From NCBI GenBank assembly GCA_039962225.1, contig JAMPKV010000023.1, positions 30,977 to 94,976 of the forward strand: DNA of 64,000 nt. The letters are read 5' to 3'. The notes beneath the pieces were generated by a model. It worked only from the letters and a program-made list of their open reading frames with translations. It made no database searches and had not been told where the DNA came from. Position 1 is the stretch's first letter. Every line of letters starts with the position of its first letter. Shown piece by piece: positions 27,611 to 38,409 of this stretch. The stretch is from Microcoleus sp. AS-A8 (GTDB taxonomy: Bacteria; Cyanobacteriota; Cyanobacteriia; Cyanobacteriales; Coleofasciculaceae). The translations under genes and the position numbers were made by a program.

Positions 27611-28420
27611 TTATTGATCAACATACTGAGCGTCCAAATTGGCAAAATCAAACAGCTGAGTATCAGCCAAGTGAGAAGGCGTAACATTCTGAATACTATG
27701 GAATAAACTTTCTGTGCGTCCTGGATATTCCTCTTCCCAAGTTTGCAGTAACTTCTTAATTTGTACTCGCTGCAAGTTTTCCTGAGAGCCGCAAAGTTTA
27801 CAGGGAATAATGGGAAACTCTTTAGCGATCGCATAATCCCCAATGTCCTGCTCAGAGCAATACGCCAATGGTCGAATAACCACATGCTTGCCATCATCAC
27901 TCAACAGCTTGGGTGGCATGGCTTTAAGTTGTCCCCCATAGAACATATTGAGAAACAAGGTTTCTACAATATCATCTCGATGGTGACCGAGGGCAATTTT
28001 GGTTGCTCCCTCTTCACTGGCTACACGATAGAGAATGCCACGACGCAAGCGCGAACATAATCCACACATGGTCTTTCCTTCGGGAATCACCCGTTGCACA
28101 ATACTGTACGTGTCCTCTTCCACAATCCGATACGCTACCCCCAAAGATTCCAAATATTCGGGTAGCACATGTGCTGGAAAACCCGGCTGTTTCTGGTCTA
28201 GGTTCACCGCGAGGATATCGAACTTGATGGGGGCTTTACGCTGGAGGCTCAGCAATAAATCGAGTAGGGTGTGAGAATCCTTGCCACCCGATAGGCATAC
28301 CATGATGCGATCGCCATCCGCAATCATGTTGTAATCATGGATAGCTTTCCCGACTAAGTGGCGTAGGTGAGTTTGCAACTTTTTGAGGGTTTTTGAGTGG
28401 TGAGCCTTTATTGTGTCCAT
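27611..28420 (-). CDS. ttcA: tRNA 2-thiocytidine synthetase TtcA family ATPase
   Basis: A 269-residue PP-loop ATPase. The pyrophosphate loop [14 protein letters not shown] is near residue 44; two Cys pairs that hold the iron-sulfur cluster or the sulfur relay follow ([11 protein letters not shown] and IPCKLCGSQ). In the known reaction TtcA activates cytidine 32 of tRNA with ATP and replaces its oxygen with sulfur. The length is a little below the E. coli protein. It ends 17 bp from the convergent membrane-protein gene and follows guaA by about 110 bp on the same strand. Confidence 0.9.
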   Translation of the reverse strand: MDTIKAHHSKTLKKLQTHLRHLVGKAIHDYNMIADGDRIMVCLSGGKDSHTLLDLLLSLQRKAPIKFDILAVNLDQKQPGFPAHVLPEYLESLGVAYRIVEEDTYSIVQRVIPEGKTMCGLCSRLRRGILYRVASEEGATKIALGHHRDDIVETLFLNMFYGGQLKAMPPKLLSDDGKHVVIRPLAYCSEQDIGDYAIAKEFPIIPCKLCGSQENLQRVQIKKLLQTWEEEYPGRTESLFHSIQNVTPSHLADTQLFDFANLDAQYVDQ

Positions 28421-28458
28421 ATTGACCCCCGAAGCCGATTACGAGACGTTTTTTGAGC

Positions 28459-28491
28459 AAAAATCCCGCCCTACCGAGGGGTGAGAGCGGG
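28459..28491 (-). terminator. Probable terminator of guaA
   Basis: On the minus strand, CCCGC and a nested CCCT pair with AGGG and GCGGG, followed by ATTTTTG. It stands about 40 bp past the guaA stop. The stem is short, so the call is moderate. Confidence 0.5.
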
Positions 28492-28528
28492 TTAAGTGAG
28501 ATCAATCTAAAACTAGTCTTACAGGTCT

Positions 28529-30172
<1,644 letters not shown>

Positions 30173-30302
30173 AGAAATTGTATAAGAGTGCAACATTTCG
30201 CTGCCAAAGCCTTCCAATGAGCAGCGAACATCTATTGCGGTTAATAGATAGATTGAAACTAGAGAGTTTCTATCGTTTAAGTGTGTAGAGATTCATACAA
30301 AG

Positions 30303-31472
30303 TTAGCATAATTGCGACAATAACGCGGTACCTGTTTCGCTACAAACGATGATTTGGCGATCGCGATCAAACAAGACTGAACCGACACGAACGTCCTGTT
30401 CACTGTGTCGGCGGATATAGTCTTGGGAGCGAGCATCAATGGTAGAGGCAATTGAGCTGTAAACCTGCTCTACCCAATGGCTGCCACTGCTAGCATCCAA
30501 TTCCCGCAGAGACTTCAGTGCCGCTTCCGCCGTGGTGCTGGCAAAAACCTCCTGTAACACTGATGTGGGTAGACCTAGCTTAGCGCAGTGAGCCGTGAGA
30601 ATTTCTAGCCGCCCATCTGCTAGGTGATGGTGAGTGTGAAAAATCCCACCGGCGAGTTTAATCAGCTTGCCATGGTAGCCAAACAACAAAATTGCCGGAA
30701 CTTGCTGCAATCCCGCTTCTACCAACATTGGCCCTAGCCAATTAGCCGTTTTCATCAGTTGTTCTGGATGAATACCCAACTGTCGCGCCAAATCCAGACC
30801 ATTTTCCCCTACACAGAATACTAAAGTTGGGTCATGGGTAATGGGGAATGGCTTATTGGCCGATTGTGGCTTATTTCTGAGTTGACTAACTTTATCGTGT
30901 AATTCTTCACGGAATGCTTCTAATTGTCCAGGAGCACTTAGGGGTTGGGAAATGCCAGTCGTCCCTAGCAGGGAGAGTCCTTCGACAACGCCAAAGGCTG
31001 CATTCGAGGTGCGTTCAGCTAACTGACGCCCTTCCGGTAGGATAATTGTCACCTGAATTTTTTCCTCCGGTGCCAGTTGCCGCCTCAGATTTTCTTGGAA
31101 TAATTGCTCGGCATAAGCGTAAATTGCCGCCTTTCCCCCGGCGTTTAATTGTCGTCCAATTCCCTCACCACCGACTAACCGTATCGGTTCGGTTTGCTCT
31201 ACACTTCCCCATTCAACTAAAGCCCAAATTGGGGTATTGCGGGTAAGGTCAAGGTTATCACCCGGTTGGGAGCGTGTGACAGCTAGCACCATTGCTGCGC
31301 GAATCTCAGCCACTTGCTCAATCGGAATTTGTACCGTTTCGCAGGGATCAATTAAATCCACAAGTACTGTATTTAGGAGTTTCCCTTGACGTAACCGATG
31401 CAGTGCAGCAAGAGCAGCAGCACAAGCAAAAACTGGTAAGGTGTATCCAGCAAGAGGTGGGGAAGTTGTCAT
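30303..31472 (-). CDS. cbiD: Cobalt-precorrin-5B (C1)-methyltransferase
   Basis: A 389-residue CbiD, which methylates C1 of cobalt-precorrin-5B in the anaerobic route to cobalamin. Recognised from GYTLPVFACAAALAAL at the start, the GGEGIGRQLNAGGKAAI-like glycine-rich block and the EGLSLLGTTGISQPLS block, all family signatures. The ATG at 31472 starts close to the conserved part; the frame extends nine codons further up without a clear ribosome site. Adjacent guaA is a frequent partner in cyanobacteria. No cobalamin riboswitch is visible upstream. Confidence 0.93.
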   Translation of the reverse strand: MTTSPPLAGYTLPVFACAAALAALHRLRQGKLLNTVLVDLIDPCETVQIPIEQVAEIRAAMVLAVTRSQPGDNLDLTRNTPIWALVEWGSVEQTEPIRLVGGEGIGRQLNAGGKAAIYAYAEQLFQENLRRQLAPEEKIQVTIILPEGRQLAERTSNAAFGVVEGLSLLGTTGISQPLSAPGQLEAFREELHDKVSQLRNKPQSANKPFPITHDPTLVFCVGENGLDLARQLGIHPEQLMKTANWLGPMLVEAGLQQVPAILLFGYHGKLIKLAGGIFHTHHHLADGRLEILTAHCAKLGLPTSVLQEVFASTTAEAALKSLRELDASSGSHWVEQVYSSIASTIDARSQDYIRRHSEQDVRVGSVLFDRDRQIIVCSETGTALLSQLC

Positions 31473-31781
31473 AAAAACAAGTAGAGCGATCGCTCCCAAA
31501 CCGGGTTTGTATCAATTTCTAGAATTTTTTGGCGTACCCATCTCTAGAGAAAGTAGCCGACAATCTCAGGCTATCGGTTGAGCTGTGTGTTAAGCAATTT
31601 TTATAGAACACTAAATTAATTTACTTGTTTTAAAATCTTCTTGCTAAATATTGCCTTAGGTTGCAAAGTGTTGAGAAATAGATCTTTCCCCTGAACGATG
31701 CTTCCCTAGCAAAGCACCCCCTATCCTTCAAAAGGATTTCTTTTGTAAACGCCGAGAGCTTTAGCCGATCAATTACCCTGC
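31473..31781. other. Divergent promoter region of cbiD and the MFS gene
   Basis: A 309-bp AT-rich stretch between divergent genes. It should hold both promoters; I see no convincing operator, riboswitch or hairpin in it. Confidence 0.5.
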
Positions 31782-33296
31782 ATGGTTAGAAACACCGTCG
31801 ATTGCACCCTAGAAGAGACAAGCCCCCTTCCAGCCATAGACGTTTCAGATCACAGAGCCTTATCAGAAGTCGTCCTTCCCACACCCTCTCTGGCGATTCC
31901 CAAGAAATCAGTTCGGACGACGCTCCGGGCATCAACCCTAGATGGAGTATTTGCTACGTTTTTTGGCAGCGTCACGACAGGTGTGCTGCTGACGAACTTT
32001 TTGTTGGAACTGGGTGCAACGAGTGTGGAAATTGGCTTACTCTCGTCAATTCCCATGTTTGTTAATTTGCTGCAACCCCTAGGAGCCTATCTGGGCGATC
32101 GCACAACGAGCCGTCACTGGTACAGTCTTTTTATTTTTGGCTCCTCGCGGTTGTTGTGGGTGATTCTGTTGGTATTAATGGCAGGCGTGAGTAATTCTCC
32201 AAGCGAACACCACCAACTTCTGATCTGGACATTAGGAGTTGTCTTTGTCACCCATATCCTGGGTTCACTCGGCAGTGCGTCTTGGTTCAGTTGGATGGCG
32301 GCATTGGTGCCTCGGCGGTTGCGGGGACGATATTTTGGGGTTCGTAATAGTGCCGCCAATTTGATGAATCTGATCTGCGTTCCCTTAATGGGATGGGGAG
32401 TGTCAACCTGGAAAGGTGGGGCGATTCAAGGTTACGGCATTGTTTTAGCTTTAGGCATTGTCGCCGGTCTGCTCAGTTTGGCTTTTCAGTGGTTCATGAT
32501 TGATGTGAATCCCCAAGCCCCCACAGAGTCTAAAGGTGTCTCTCGTGGTGACTCCAATGAGCCAGCTTCTCGGTGGTTTAAGGATACGAACTTCTTGATG
32601 TTTCTGCTCTACTTCGGGACTTGGACGTTTGCGGTTAACCTCAGCACGCCGTTTTACTCCCTGTATATGTTGGATAATTTGCATCTGGATGTCAGCTTAG
32701 TCACGCTGTACAGCAGCTTAACGGCTGGCGCGAATCTGCTGATGCTGATGGTATGGGGGAAGTTGGCGGATCGGATTGGGAATCGACCTATTTTACTCTC
32801 GGTGGGGATTTTGGTGGCGGTGACGCCTATATTCTGGCTGGCGACGGGAGCTAACCCCGCTTCTGTGTGGATCGGGTTGCCCCTGATTCATGTGCTGCGG
32901 GGGAGTACTTGGGCGGCGATCGATCTGAGTATTCACAATATGCAGATGAGTGTGGCACCTTTACGCAATCAAGCCGGTTATTTTGCGATCGCTGCCGCTA
33001 TTACTGGGGTGAGTGGAGCACTGGGAACCACGGCGGGAGGCTTTCTTGCTCAGCTACCGAATATCGGTGGCTTAGCTGGCTTATTTGCTCTTTCTGCGGT
33101 TTTACGACTGTTTGCCTTGTTGCCGTTGGTGTTTGTCCAGGAACATCGCTCTCAGCCGTTGATTGATGCATGGCGTGAAGTTCAGTTAGCGTTTGGCTTA
33201 TCGTTCAATCGTTCTCGCAAGAATGACTTACTTTTAGGTTTTAGACCTCAAACTGTGCTGATGCAAGCTGTAGGATTAGCAAATCGCCTTAAATAG
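31782..33296 (+). CDS. Major facilitator superfamily transporter
   Basis: A 504-residue protein with a hydrophilic N-terminus of about 50 residues and then about 12 membrane helices. The MFS loop 2-3 signature is present in modified form (PLGAYLGDRTTSRH) and again as GKLADRIGNRP in the second half. The half-way loop lies near residues 245-265. Relatives are annotated as general efflux permeases; substrate is not evident. Immediately after its stop begins the MITE-like element at 33324. Confidence 0.9.
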   Translation: MVRNTVDCTLEETSPLPAIDVSDHRALSEVVLPTPSLAIPKKSVRTTLRASTLDGVFATFFGSVTTGVLLTNFLLELGATSVEIGLLSSIPMFVNLLQPLGAYLGDRTTSRHWYSLFIFGSSRLLWVILLVLMAGVSNSPSEHHQLLIWTLGVVFVTHILGSLGSASWFSWMAALVPRRLRGRYFGVRNSAANLMNLICVPLMGWGVSTWKGGAIQGYGIVLALGIVAGLLSLAFQWFMIDVNPQAPTESKGVSRGDSNEPASRWFKDTNFLMFLLYFGTWTFAVNLSTPFYSLYMLDNLHLDVSLVTLYSSLTAGANLLMLMVWGKLADRIGNRPILLSVGILVAVTPIFWLATGANPASVWIGLPLIHVLRGSTWAAIDLSIHNMQMSVAPLRNQAGYFAIAAAITGVSGALGTTAGGFLAQLPNIGGLAGLFALSAVLRLFALLPLVFVQEHRSQPLIDAWREVQLAFGLSFNRSRKNDLLLGFRPQTVLMQAVGLANRLK

Positions 33297-33323
33297 GTGA
33301 ATATAGCGGATTTCCATAAGGTG

Positions 33324-33612
33324 ATACCAATTCTCTGTAAAGATGCGCTTAATAAGTAGATACTCTGTGGAGTGTCAAGGGAGATCGCAAACAGCTTATC
33401 AGTACAGGCATATCGGGATTAGCGATCGCAAACAGCCTATCAGCACAGGCATATTGGGATTAGTGATCGCAAACAGCCTATCAGCACAAGCGTATTGGGA
33501 TTAGCGCTCACCAACCACTGGTGCTGACAAAAGAACTTTTAGCTAACTCAGCTTATAACCAGTTGGCTGGTGAGGCTCTATTATTAAGCGCATCTTTACA
33601 GAGAATTGGTAT
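33324..33612. mobile_element. MITE-like element, 289 bp, 32-bp perfect terminal inverted repeats
   Basis: The left end (33324-33355, starting ATACCAATTCTCTGTAAAGA) and the right end (33581-33612) are exact inverse complements over 32 bp. The outermost base pairs contain TA on both sides, as expected if an IS630/Tc1-type transposase moved it, but the true ends and target duplication cannot be fixed from one copy. There is no coding capacity; the interior carries three 41-bp tandem repeats. Confidence 0.75.
33383..33505. repeat. Three 41-bp tandem repeats inside the MITE-like element
   Basis: Units at 33383-33423, 33424-33464 and 33465-33505, each starting GATCGCAAACAGC and ending GGGATTAG plus one base. 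Pairwise they differ at only three to six positions. The second and third units start within the sequence AGCGATCGC or AGTGATCGC, so a HIP1 site lies at a unit junction. Confidence 0.9.
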
Positions 33613-33707
33613 TAGCGCAGCATCCCGTAAGGGTTATGGCTTAAACTAAAATTCTTCTCACCAACTCCCTCACCAATGCTCCAAGTGAGGGAGTGAGAAT
33701 TGAAGTT

Positions 33708-33810
33708 CAGGACTTACGCATTTTCTGGGTTAATACACCATCTTCGTAGGGGCACGGCATTGCCGTGCCCCTACATGTAGCGGATAACGTAGCCAGTTGC
33801 GTAAGTCCTG
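33708..33810. mobile_element. Short palindromic element, 103 bp, 13-bp inverted ends
   Basis: The ends CAGGACTTACGCA (33708-33720) and TGCGTAAGTCCTG (33798-33810) are perfect inverse complements. In the middle, 33746-33774 is a near-complete palindrome with 14-bp arms (GTAGGGGCACGGCA) and a single-base loop. Such CAGGACTTACGCA-ended elements are widespread between cyanobacterial genes; this is recalled knowledge, not a search result. Confidence 0.7.
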
Positions 33811-34000
33811 GAAGCTGAACTAATGTATGATTCTGCGATGCTCGCGCAACATCCAATTACCCGCTAACTAGGTGGGCACAAATAAATGCACGTATGTCAA
33901 CAAATGTTAAGAGCCTAAAACCCTCTTCCCTTCTGTCCTCACTCAAGCTCCGGTCTGCCTTGCCTCAACGACAAATATTAATGCCCACCTACTTAAGAGC

Positions 34001-34645
34001 TTACTGACAATAACCTAAATTGCTTTCTTCCTCTGTCAGCAACCCATTAGAAACCCAACCCCTAGTCGGTGAAGAAATTTCTACCCAGTTACGCACCTCA
34101 TCTTTTTTCTCAGTTGTAGGATTAGCACTCAGAGTAACCCGTCCTAAATAAGGTACCCTACCCAGCCGAGCGGATGTGGTCGTGGGTTCTCGGCGAATCA
34201 CCAAACCTTGCGGTGGTCGAGCAACTCGACGGCAAAGGTCTGCTGTTGAAGATGTTGAAGATGTTGCAGGGGTTTGGGTTGTGTCTGTAGTAGTGACTCC
34301 AGTACTGGCAGTACAAGGCTTCAGGTTGATAGCTTCTACATACCCTTCTACAGGAGCATTGATGCGAATAAAGCCCCTACGATTCACCCGATTCTCCGCT
34401 AACGTAACTTCTGCATTGGGAGATAGAAGTTGTAACGCCTCACTCGTCGTATTAGCCTCCCGGAAAATGGGTATTTGCAGTTTGGTCGCACGGCACTGTC
34501 CCGCTAGTGATGCTTGTGCCAATTTCACGCTTGCTTGAGAGGGTGTGATGTCACTGTGTGCGATCGCAGAAGTACTCATCCCAGTCGTTGCGATTGCTAT
34601 TACCGCCAAAACAGGAACAGAGCGTCCTTGATACATTTTTTTCAT
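34001..34645 (-). CDS. Secreted protein with two SH3-like domains
   Basis: A 214-residue protein with a signal peptide (hydrophobic VPVLAVIAIATTGMSTSAIA, cleavage about residue 29). Two bacterial SH3-like repeats follow: about 52-112 (TKLQIPIFREANTTSEALQ to EGYVEAINLKPC) and about 135-212 (ADLCRRVARPPQGLVIRREP to RGWVSNGLLTEEE), separated by a Thr/Ser-rich linker. SH3b domains bind cell-wall peptides. Four Cys are likely paired within domains. The first ATG has AGGAG ten bases before it. Role in the periplasm unknown. Confidence 0.88.
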   Translation of the reverse strand: MKKMYQGRSVPVLAVIAIATTGMSTSAIAHSDITPSQASVKLAQASLAGQCRATKLQIPIFREANTTSEALQLLSPNAEVTLAENRVNRRGFIRINAPVEGYVEAINLKPCTASTGVTTTDTTQTPATSSTSSTADLCRRVARPPQGLVIRREPTTTSARLGRVPYLGRVTLSANPTTEKKDEVRNWVEISSPTRGWVSNGLLTEEESNLGYCQ

Positions 34646-35011
34646 ATGATGTCAACTCCTGGGTGATAGATTTAATTTTGAGTCATAGCGTAAATCCTAC
34701 AATTTCTACGTCTCAACTGAAACAGCAAACGTAGGATGTTTTAGGCGCAATAGCTACAGAGGTTTGCCACTGACTTTACCCTAGGTGCGCCGTAACGCAC
34801 CGCTCTTCTAGATAGAGGATTAGAGTAGTCCGTTAGTAACGCACCCTACGAGTCTCCCTCTTCTCTTCTAGAGGGCAACGTCAGCCAAAATGCGATCGCT
34901 TTCACAATTTTCAGTTTTTACTAAATTTCACCGATTATCTAACCAAACTTTCCGGATACACCAACAAACCTCTGAAAGAAGAAAAATGAAAGGTTAGATG
35001 AAACAAGCTAT
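34646..35011. other. Gene-free region with repeat fragments
   Basis: The stretch includes GGTGCGCCGTAACGCACC near 34788-34803 and GTAACGCACCCTACG near 34848, pieces of a palindromic repeat commonly seen between cyanobacterial genes, and one HIP1 site. It should hold the divergent promoters of the SH3 protein and the small gene at 35012. Confidence 0.5.
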
Positions 35012-35344
35012 ATGCCTGACTATCAATGGAAGCTGACCATCGTAGAGCGTAACCTCTCGCTCTCTAATTGGATGAAGCTGATGCCAGAAGCACAAGAGCA
35101 AATGTTAGAAGAAGCTGACGAATTGATAGGGGACGTGCCTCTACTAGATAGTCAGCGGTTGCTTACATTGCTTGAAACACTCCAAGACCATACAAAAGAA
35201 GAAGTCCATCGCAAAATAAATCAGATTTTTAGCCATCAGTCAAGTCCCCAGCTCAGCCATCCATGGGAACTGAATCTCCAAAACAACCTCTCAGCCGATG
35301 TCCTACAGCTAGAATCATGGGCCTTCCTGAAATCCGTCAGTTAG
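35012..35344 (+). CDS. Hypothetical small protein, tandem paralogue A
   Basis: A 110-residue soluble, mostly helical protein. It opens MPDYQWKLTIVERN and shares 34 of the first 40 residues with the gene at 35528; after about residue 60 the two diverge, and this copy has an unrelated, shorter helical tail. Sequence ACAAGC stands before the ATG in both copies, so the duplicated unit began upstream of the start. I recognise no family. The conserved first half, rich in Glu and Leu, may be a protein-binding helix bundle; function unknown. Confidence 0.6.
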   Translation: MPDYQWKLTIVERNLSLSNWMKLMPEAQEQMLEEADELIGDVPLLDSQRLLTLLETLQDHTKEEVHRKINQIFSHQSSPQLSHPWELNLQNNLSADVLQLESWAFLKSVS

Positions 35345-35406
35345 GGCAGCCAAAAGAGGGCATCAAGCGCGATCGCTCCTTCAATCTGAGGAACTCCTGA
35401 TACTGA

Positions 35407-35456
35407 AAGCGCTCTTTTTACAATTCCTTACAATTCCTTCACAAAAAAGAGCGCTT
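35407..35456. repeat. 13-bp inverted repeat between the tandem paralogues
   Basis: AAGCGCTCTTTTT (35407-35419) and AAAAAGAGCGCTT (35444-35456) are exact inverse complements around a 24-base loop that holds two copies of ACAATTCCTT. It could end transcription of copy A, or be a trace of the duplication. Confidence 0.7.
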
Positions 35457-35527
35457 CATTGACAAGTTTTTCACATTCAGTCTCTACATTAGGAAAAGGT
35501 ATCGGAATGTTATACGAGACAAGCAAC

Positions 35528-35821
35528 ATGCCTGACTATCAATGGAAGCTGACTATTGTAGAGCGCAACTTGTTGCTCTCTAATTGGGTGAAGCTGATTC
35601 CAGAAGCACAAGAGCAAATGTTATGGGAAGCTGACAGCTTAATAGAAAATGTGCCTCTACTAGATAGGCATCGGTTGCTGATATCTCTTGAAACGCTTCA
35701 AGAGCATACAGAATCCAATTTACAGCAACAAATTCAGCAAATTTTAAGGAATCGGTTAAGCTTCAATATTAGAGAATCACTCGAATTAAGTCTTCAGAAT
35801 GCTAATTTATTGTTCATCTAA
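35528..35821 (+). CDS. Hypothetical small protein, tandem paralogue B
   Basis: A 97-residue relative of the gene at 35012, about 515 bp downstream of it in the same direction. The ATG at 35528 is chosen because the homology begins exactly there; the frame runs up to 35459 with unrelated sequence. Substitutions against copy A in the first 40 residues are Ser16-Leu, Met21-Val, Met24-Ile, Glu33-Trp, Glu37-Ser and Gly40-Glu; the second half is a different amphipathic helix. Unknown function. It is followed by a terminator-like hairpin at 35854. Confidence 0.6.
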   Translation: MPDYQWKLTIVERNLLLSNWVKLIPEAQEQMLWEADSLIENVPLLDRHRLLISLETLQEHTESNLQQQIQQILRNRLSFNIRESLELSLQNANLLFI

Positions 35822-35853
35822 ATTGGATATTTAATCGCTTCCTCAAACTGAAA

Positions 35854-35890
35854 CTCCAGCGAACACCTCATTCCTTGTCGCCGGAGTTTT
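35854..35890 (+). terminator. Terminator-like hairpin after paralogue B
   Basis: CTCC-A-GCGA pairs with TCGC-C-GGAG (eight pairs, one mismatch), followed by TTTT. It lies between the convergent paralogue B and trmFO. Confidence 0.45.
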
Positions 35891-35920
35891 AGTGAGGAAG
35901 GTATTGGGGAAAGGTTAGAT

Positions 35921-37285
35921 TTAGGCCGCTTCTTCCTGAATTCCCCTACTCCAGCAATCCAGATCAGCCAAAGCGCGATCGCGATACACCCCATATCGCT
36001 CTTGCTTATTCTTAATTCGCACCGACAACGGAGGCAAAATACCAAAATTCGGCGGCATCGGTTGGAAATGCTTGGGTGAAGCCGAACTAATGAACTCAAT
36101 CAACGCACCCATCATCGTCGTTGCCGGAAGCATGACCGGTTCCAATCCCAACACCAACCGCGCCGCATTCGTCCCCGCTAACCAACCCCCAGCCGTCGCT
36201 GCGGTGTAGCCTTCTGTCCCCACCAATTGACCGGCTGCCAGTAACGTCGGGCGCTTCTTAAATTGCAGCGTCGGATGCAATAACTCAGGCGCATTCAGAA
36301 ACGTGTTGCGGTGCATGACGCCCATCCGCACAAACTCGGCATTTTCCAAGCCCGGAATCAGCCGAAACACTCGTTTCTGCTCACTCCAGCGCAAATTCGT
36401 CTGGAATCCTACCATATTCCACAACTGACCTGCCTTATCTTCTTGCCGCAGTTGGATCACGGCATAAGGGCGATCGCGCTTTTGGCTTAAGTCTTCTTCT
36501 GTTTGCTCTTTAGTGCGTGGGTCGAATAGTCCCACTGGCTTCAAGGGGCCGTAGCGCATCGTCTCTTCCCCCCGACGTGCCATCTCTTCAATGGGCAGAC
36601 AGCCTTCAAAGAATTTGGCTGTTTCTTGCTCAAAATCCTTCAATTCAGCCTTTTCGGCTGCACAAAGTTCCTGCCAGAAGTGGAGGTACTGTTCCTTGTT
36701 CATCGGACAGTTGAGATAAGCCGCTTCACCTTTGTCGTAGCGTGAGGCCATAAAGGCAATATCCCGGTTGATCGATTCCCCCACGACAATCGGCGATGCC
36801 GCATCAAAAAAGCTAAAGTATTCCATGCCTGTGAAGCGCTGCAAGTCTTCAGCCAAAGCAGGTGTTGTGAGGGGGCCACTCGTCAACACCACCACGCCCT
36901 CTGGGGGAATCTGCGGCACCTCTTCCCGACGTAACTCAATCAGAGGATGACTTGCCAAGGTTTCGGTCAATTCATGGCTAAAGACGGCCCGGTCTACCGC
37001 AAGCGCCCCGCCCGCCGGGACAGCATGTTCATCGGCTTTGCGGATAATCATTGAACCCAGGCGACGCAGTTCTTCGTGCAATAAACCAGAAGCGCGATCG
37101 CTCGACTGAGCACCAAAGGAATTACTGCACACCAACTCCGCTAATTCCCCTGTGTGATGGGCCGGACTTTGCCTCACGGGTCGCATCTCGTGCAGCACCA
37201 CTGGCACACCAGCCTTGGCAATTTGCCACGCTGCTTCTGTACCTGCCAACCCACCGCCGATCACATGAATCACTTTTTCCACCAT
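35921..37285 (-). CDS. trmFO: tRNA (uracil-54-C5)-methyltransferase, folate/FAD-dependent
   Basis: A 454-residue TrmFO (Gid). It uses methylene-tetrahydrofolate and FADH2 to make ribothymidine at U54 in the T-loop of tRNA. The FAD-binding start [19 protein letters not shown], the [12 protein letters not shown] block with the conserved Cys and the [15 protein letters not shown] and [20 protein letters not shown] blocks are family marks. Length is normal. It precedes no obvious operon partner; the FHA gene is on the same strand about 100 bp upstream. Confidence 0.97.
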   Translation of the reverse strand: MVEKVIHVIGGGLAGTEAAWQIAKAGVPVVLHEMRPVRQSPAHHTGELAELVCSNSFGAQSSDRASGLLHEELRRLGSMIIRKADEHAVPAGGALAVDRAVFSHELTETLASHPLIELRREEVPQIPPEGVVVLTSGPLTTPALAEDLQRFTGMEYFSFFDAASPIVVGESINRDIAFMASRYDKGEAAYLNCPMNKEQYLHFWQELCAAEKAELKDFEQETAKFFEGCLPIEEMARRGEETMRYGPLKPVGLFDPRTKEQTEEDLSQKRDRPYAVIQLRQEDKAGQLWNMVGFQTNLRWSEQKRVFRLIPGLENAEFVRMGVMHRNTFLNAPELLHPTLQFKKRPTLLAAGQLVGTEGYTAATAGGWLAGTNAARLVLGLEPVMLPATTMMGALIEFISSASPKHFQPMPPNFGILPPLSVRIKNKQERYGVYRDRALADLDCWSRGIQEEAA

Positions 37286-37387
37286 TATTCCTCCACAATT
37301 CCATCCTCCAAAGCTAGCCGGATTTTCTCATCACAAGCTGACTTCTACCTTGAGCTGTACCTTTGGTGCTACAAACTCCCAAGACGA

Positions 37388-37888
37388 TTAATCTTCCGAT
37401 TCCTCAATCATCGCAGGGTCGATTAAGGTCACATCCAACGGATCGATTGGCCCAGACTTACCTGTTTCTCGCTTGAGGCGATAATATTTGGCTGTTACTC
37501 TCGGATCAAACGTCACCACATCCTCATTTTCCAGATTGTGGGCTGGAACTTTGTGACTATTAATCAAGATTCCGTTAGAACTCAACTGACCTTTGAGGTC
37601 GCCATCCACAATCCGATAATAGTAGCTGCCATCCTCTCGCTGGCGTCGCACCAATGTGGCATGTCGGCGAGAAACAAAGAGTGAATATAGGCGAATATCG
37701 CAGTTGGGTGCTCTGCCGATTGAATACACCTCTCCTCCTAAGGGAAATTCTCGACGACCTTTGTCGTCTTGTACGATCAACCAGTGACCTTCGTGTGGTT
37801 CTGAAGGCACTATAGTCTCCTTGCTGAAACCGCTTGGAGGACTATTGAATGAGGATTGCTGAGATTTAGATGCTTTAGCTTCAGGCAT
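37388..37888 (-). CDS. FHA-domain protein
   Basis: A 166-residue protein with one forkhead-associated domain at about residues 45-140: the GRAPNCDIRL and LFVSRRHATLVR motifs provide the conserved Gly-Arg, Ser and His that hold phosphothreonine, and SSNGILINSHKV the Asn-Gly turn. The first 30 residues are Ser/Lys-rich and the tail is acidic. FHA proteins in cyanobacteria take part in Ser/Thr-kinase signalling or cell attachment; the partner is not seen here. Confidence 0.93.
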   Translation of the reverse strand: MPEAKASKSQQSSFNSPPSGFSKETIVPSEPHEGHWLIVQDDKGRREFPLGGEVYSIGRAPNCDIRLYSLFVSRRHATLVRRQREDGSYYYRIVDGDLKGQLSSNGILINSHKVPAHNLENEDVVTFDPRVTAKYYRLKRETGKSGPIDPLDVTLIDPAMIEESED

Positions 37889-38409
37889 GTTTCAGATATC
37901 CGTGGCTTTATTAGGCTGGGAAAAGAAATGTAACGTAAGTTTTAGTAAGTTTGAGTTTATTTATATAGAAGAAATTCGATGAACTCACTAATGTAAACCA
38001 TGAAGTGTGACCAACATAGAGCAATCGTTGCCGCTCGGAGATTAAGGTCGTGATGATGGTAGATAACGTTCAGCGTGGTATTCACATCCGATGATTCCCA
38101 TCGTCCGACCAGTTGCCAAGGGTTTATCAGCCGCCTTTAAGGTGAACGCGAAAGTCCCTCCTCTCTACTGGCAACAGTGCCTAACAGGGCAAGGGCAGGG
38201 CGAATGAAACTGGAAACTAGGGTTTTGCTTTTTGAGGCTCAGGCTTCAACGAAGTAAGGCTGAGTTCTTCACAAGCGGATAATCCCAGAATCGTTGTTAT
38301 CCAGTGTAACTAGAGAGTCATTTGATTGGGAAATGACCCTGCCAGCATGGCTGGGCTTGACTATCTATCGGGTTTTTTTGACCGCACATGAGCGATCAAC
38401 CCTTACCGC
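37889..38409. other. 521-bp gene-free region
   Basis: No gene, tRNA or known structured RNA was recognised. Small hairpins lie at GTCATTT/AAATGAC (about 38321-38338) and CCAGC/GCTGG (about 38342-38356). The FHA promoter should lie here. Confidence 0.45.

Larger units (their letters stand above)
33297..34000. other. Repeat-rich gene-free region
   Basis: This 704-bp stretch contains two mobile-like elements (33324-33612, 33708-33810), a 10-bp hairpin (ACTCCCTCAC/GTGAGGGAGT, about 33664-33694) and, at 33931-33961, the second copy of a 31-bp sequence also found at 17013-17043. No gene. Confidence 0.7.

Noticed and set aside
30303..31781. Possible cobalamin riboswitch upstream of cbiD
   Set aside because: No B12-box-like sequence is visible in the 309-bp upstream region.
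37889..38409. Possible structured RNA (looked for RNase P, 6S, SRP and tmRNA features)
   Set aside because: None of the conserved cores of these RNAs is present; only short hairpins are seen.
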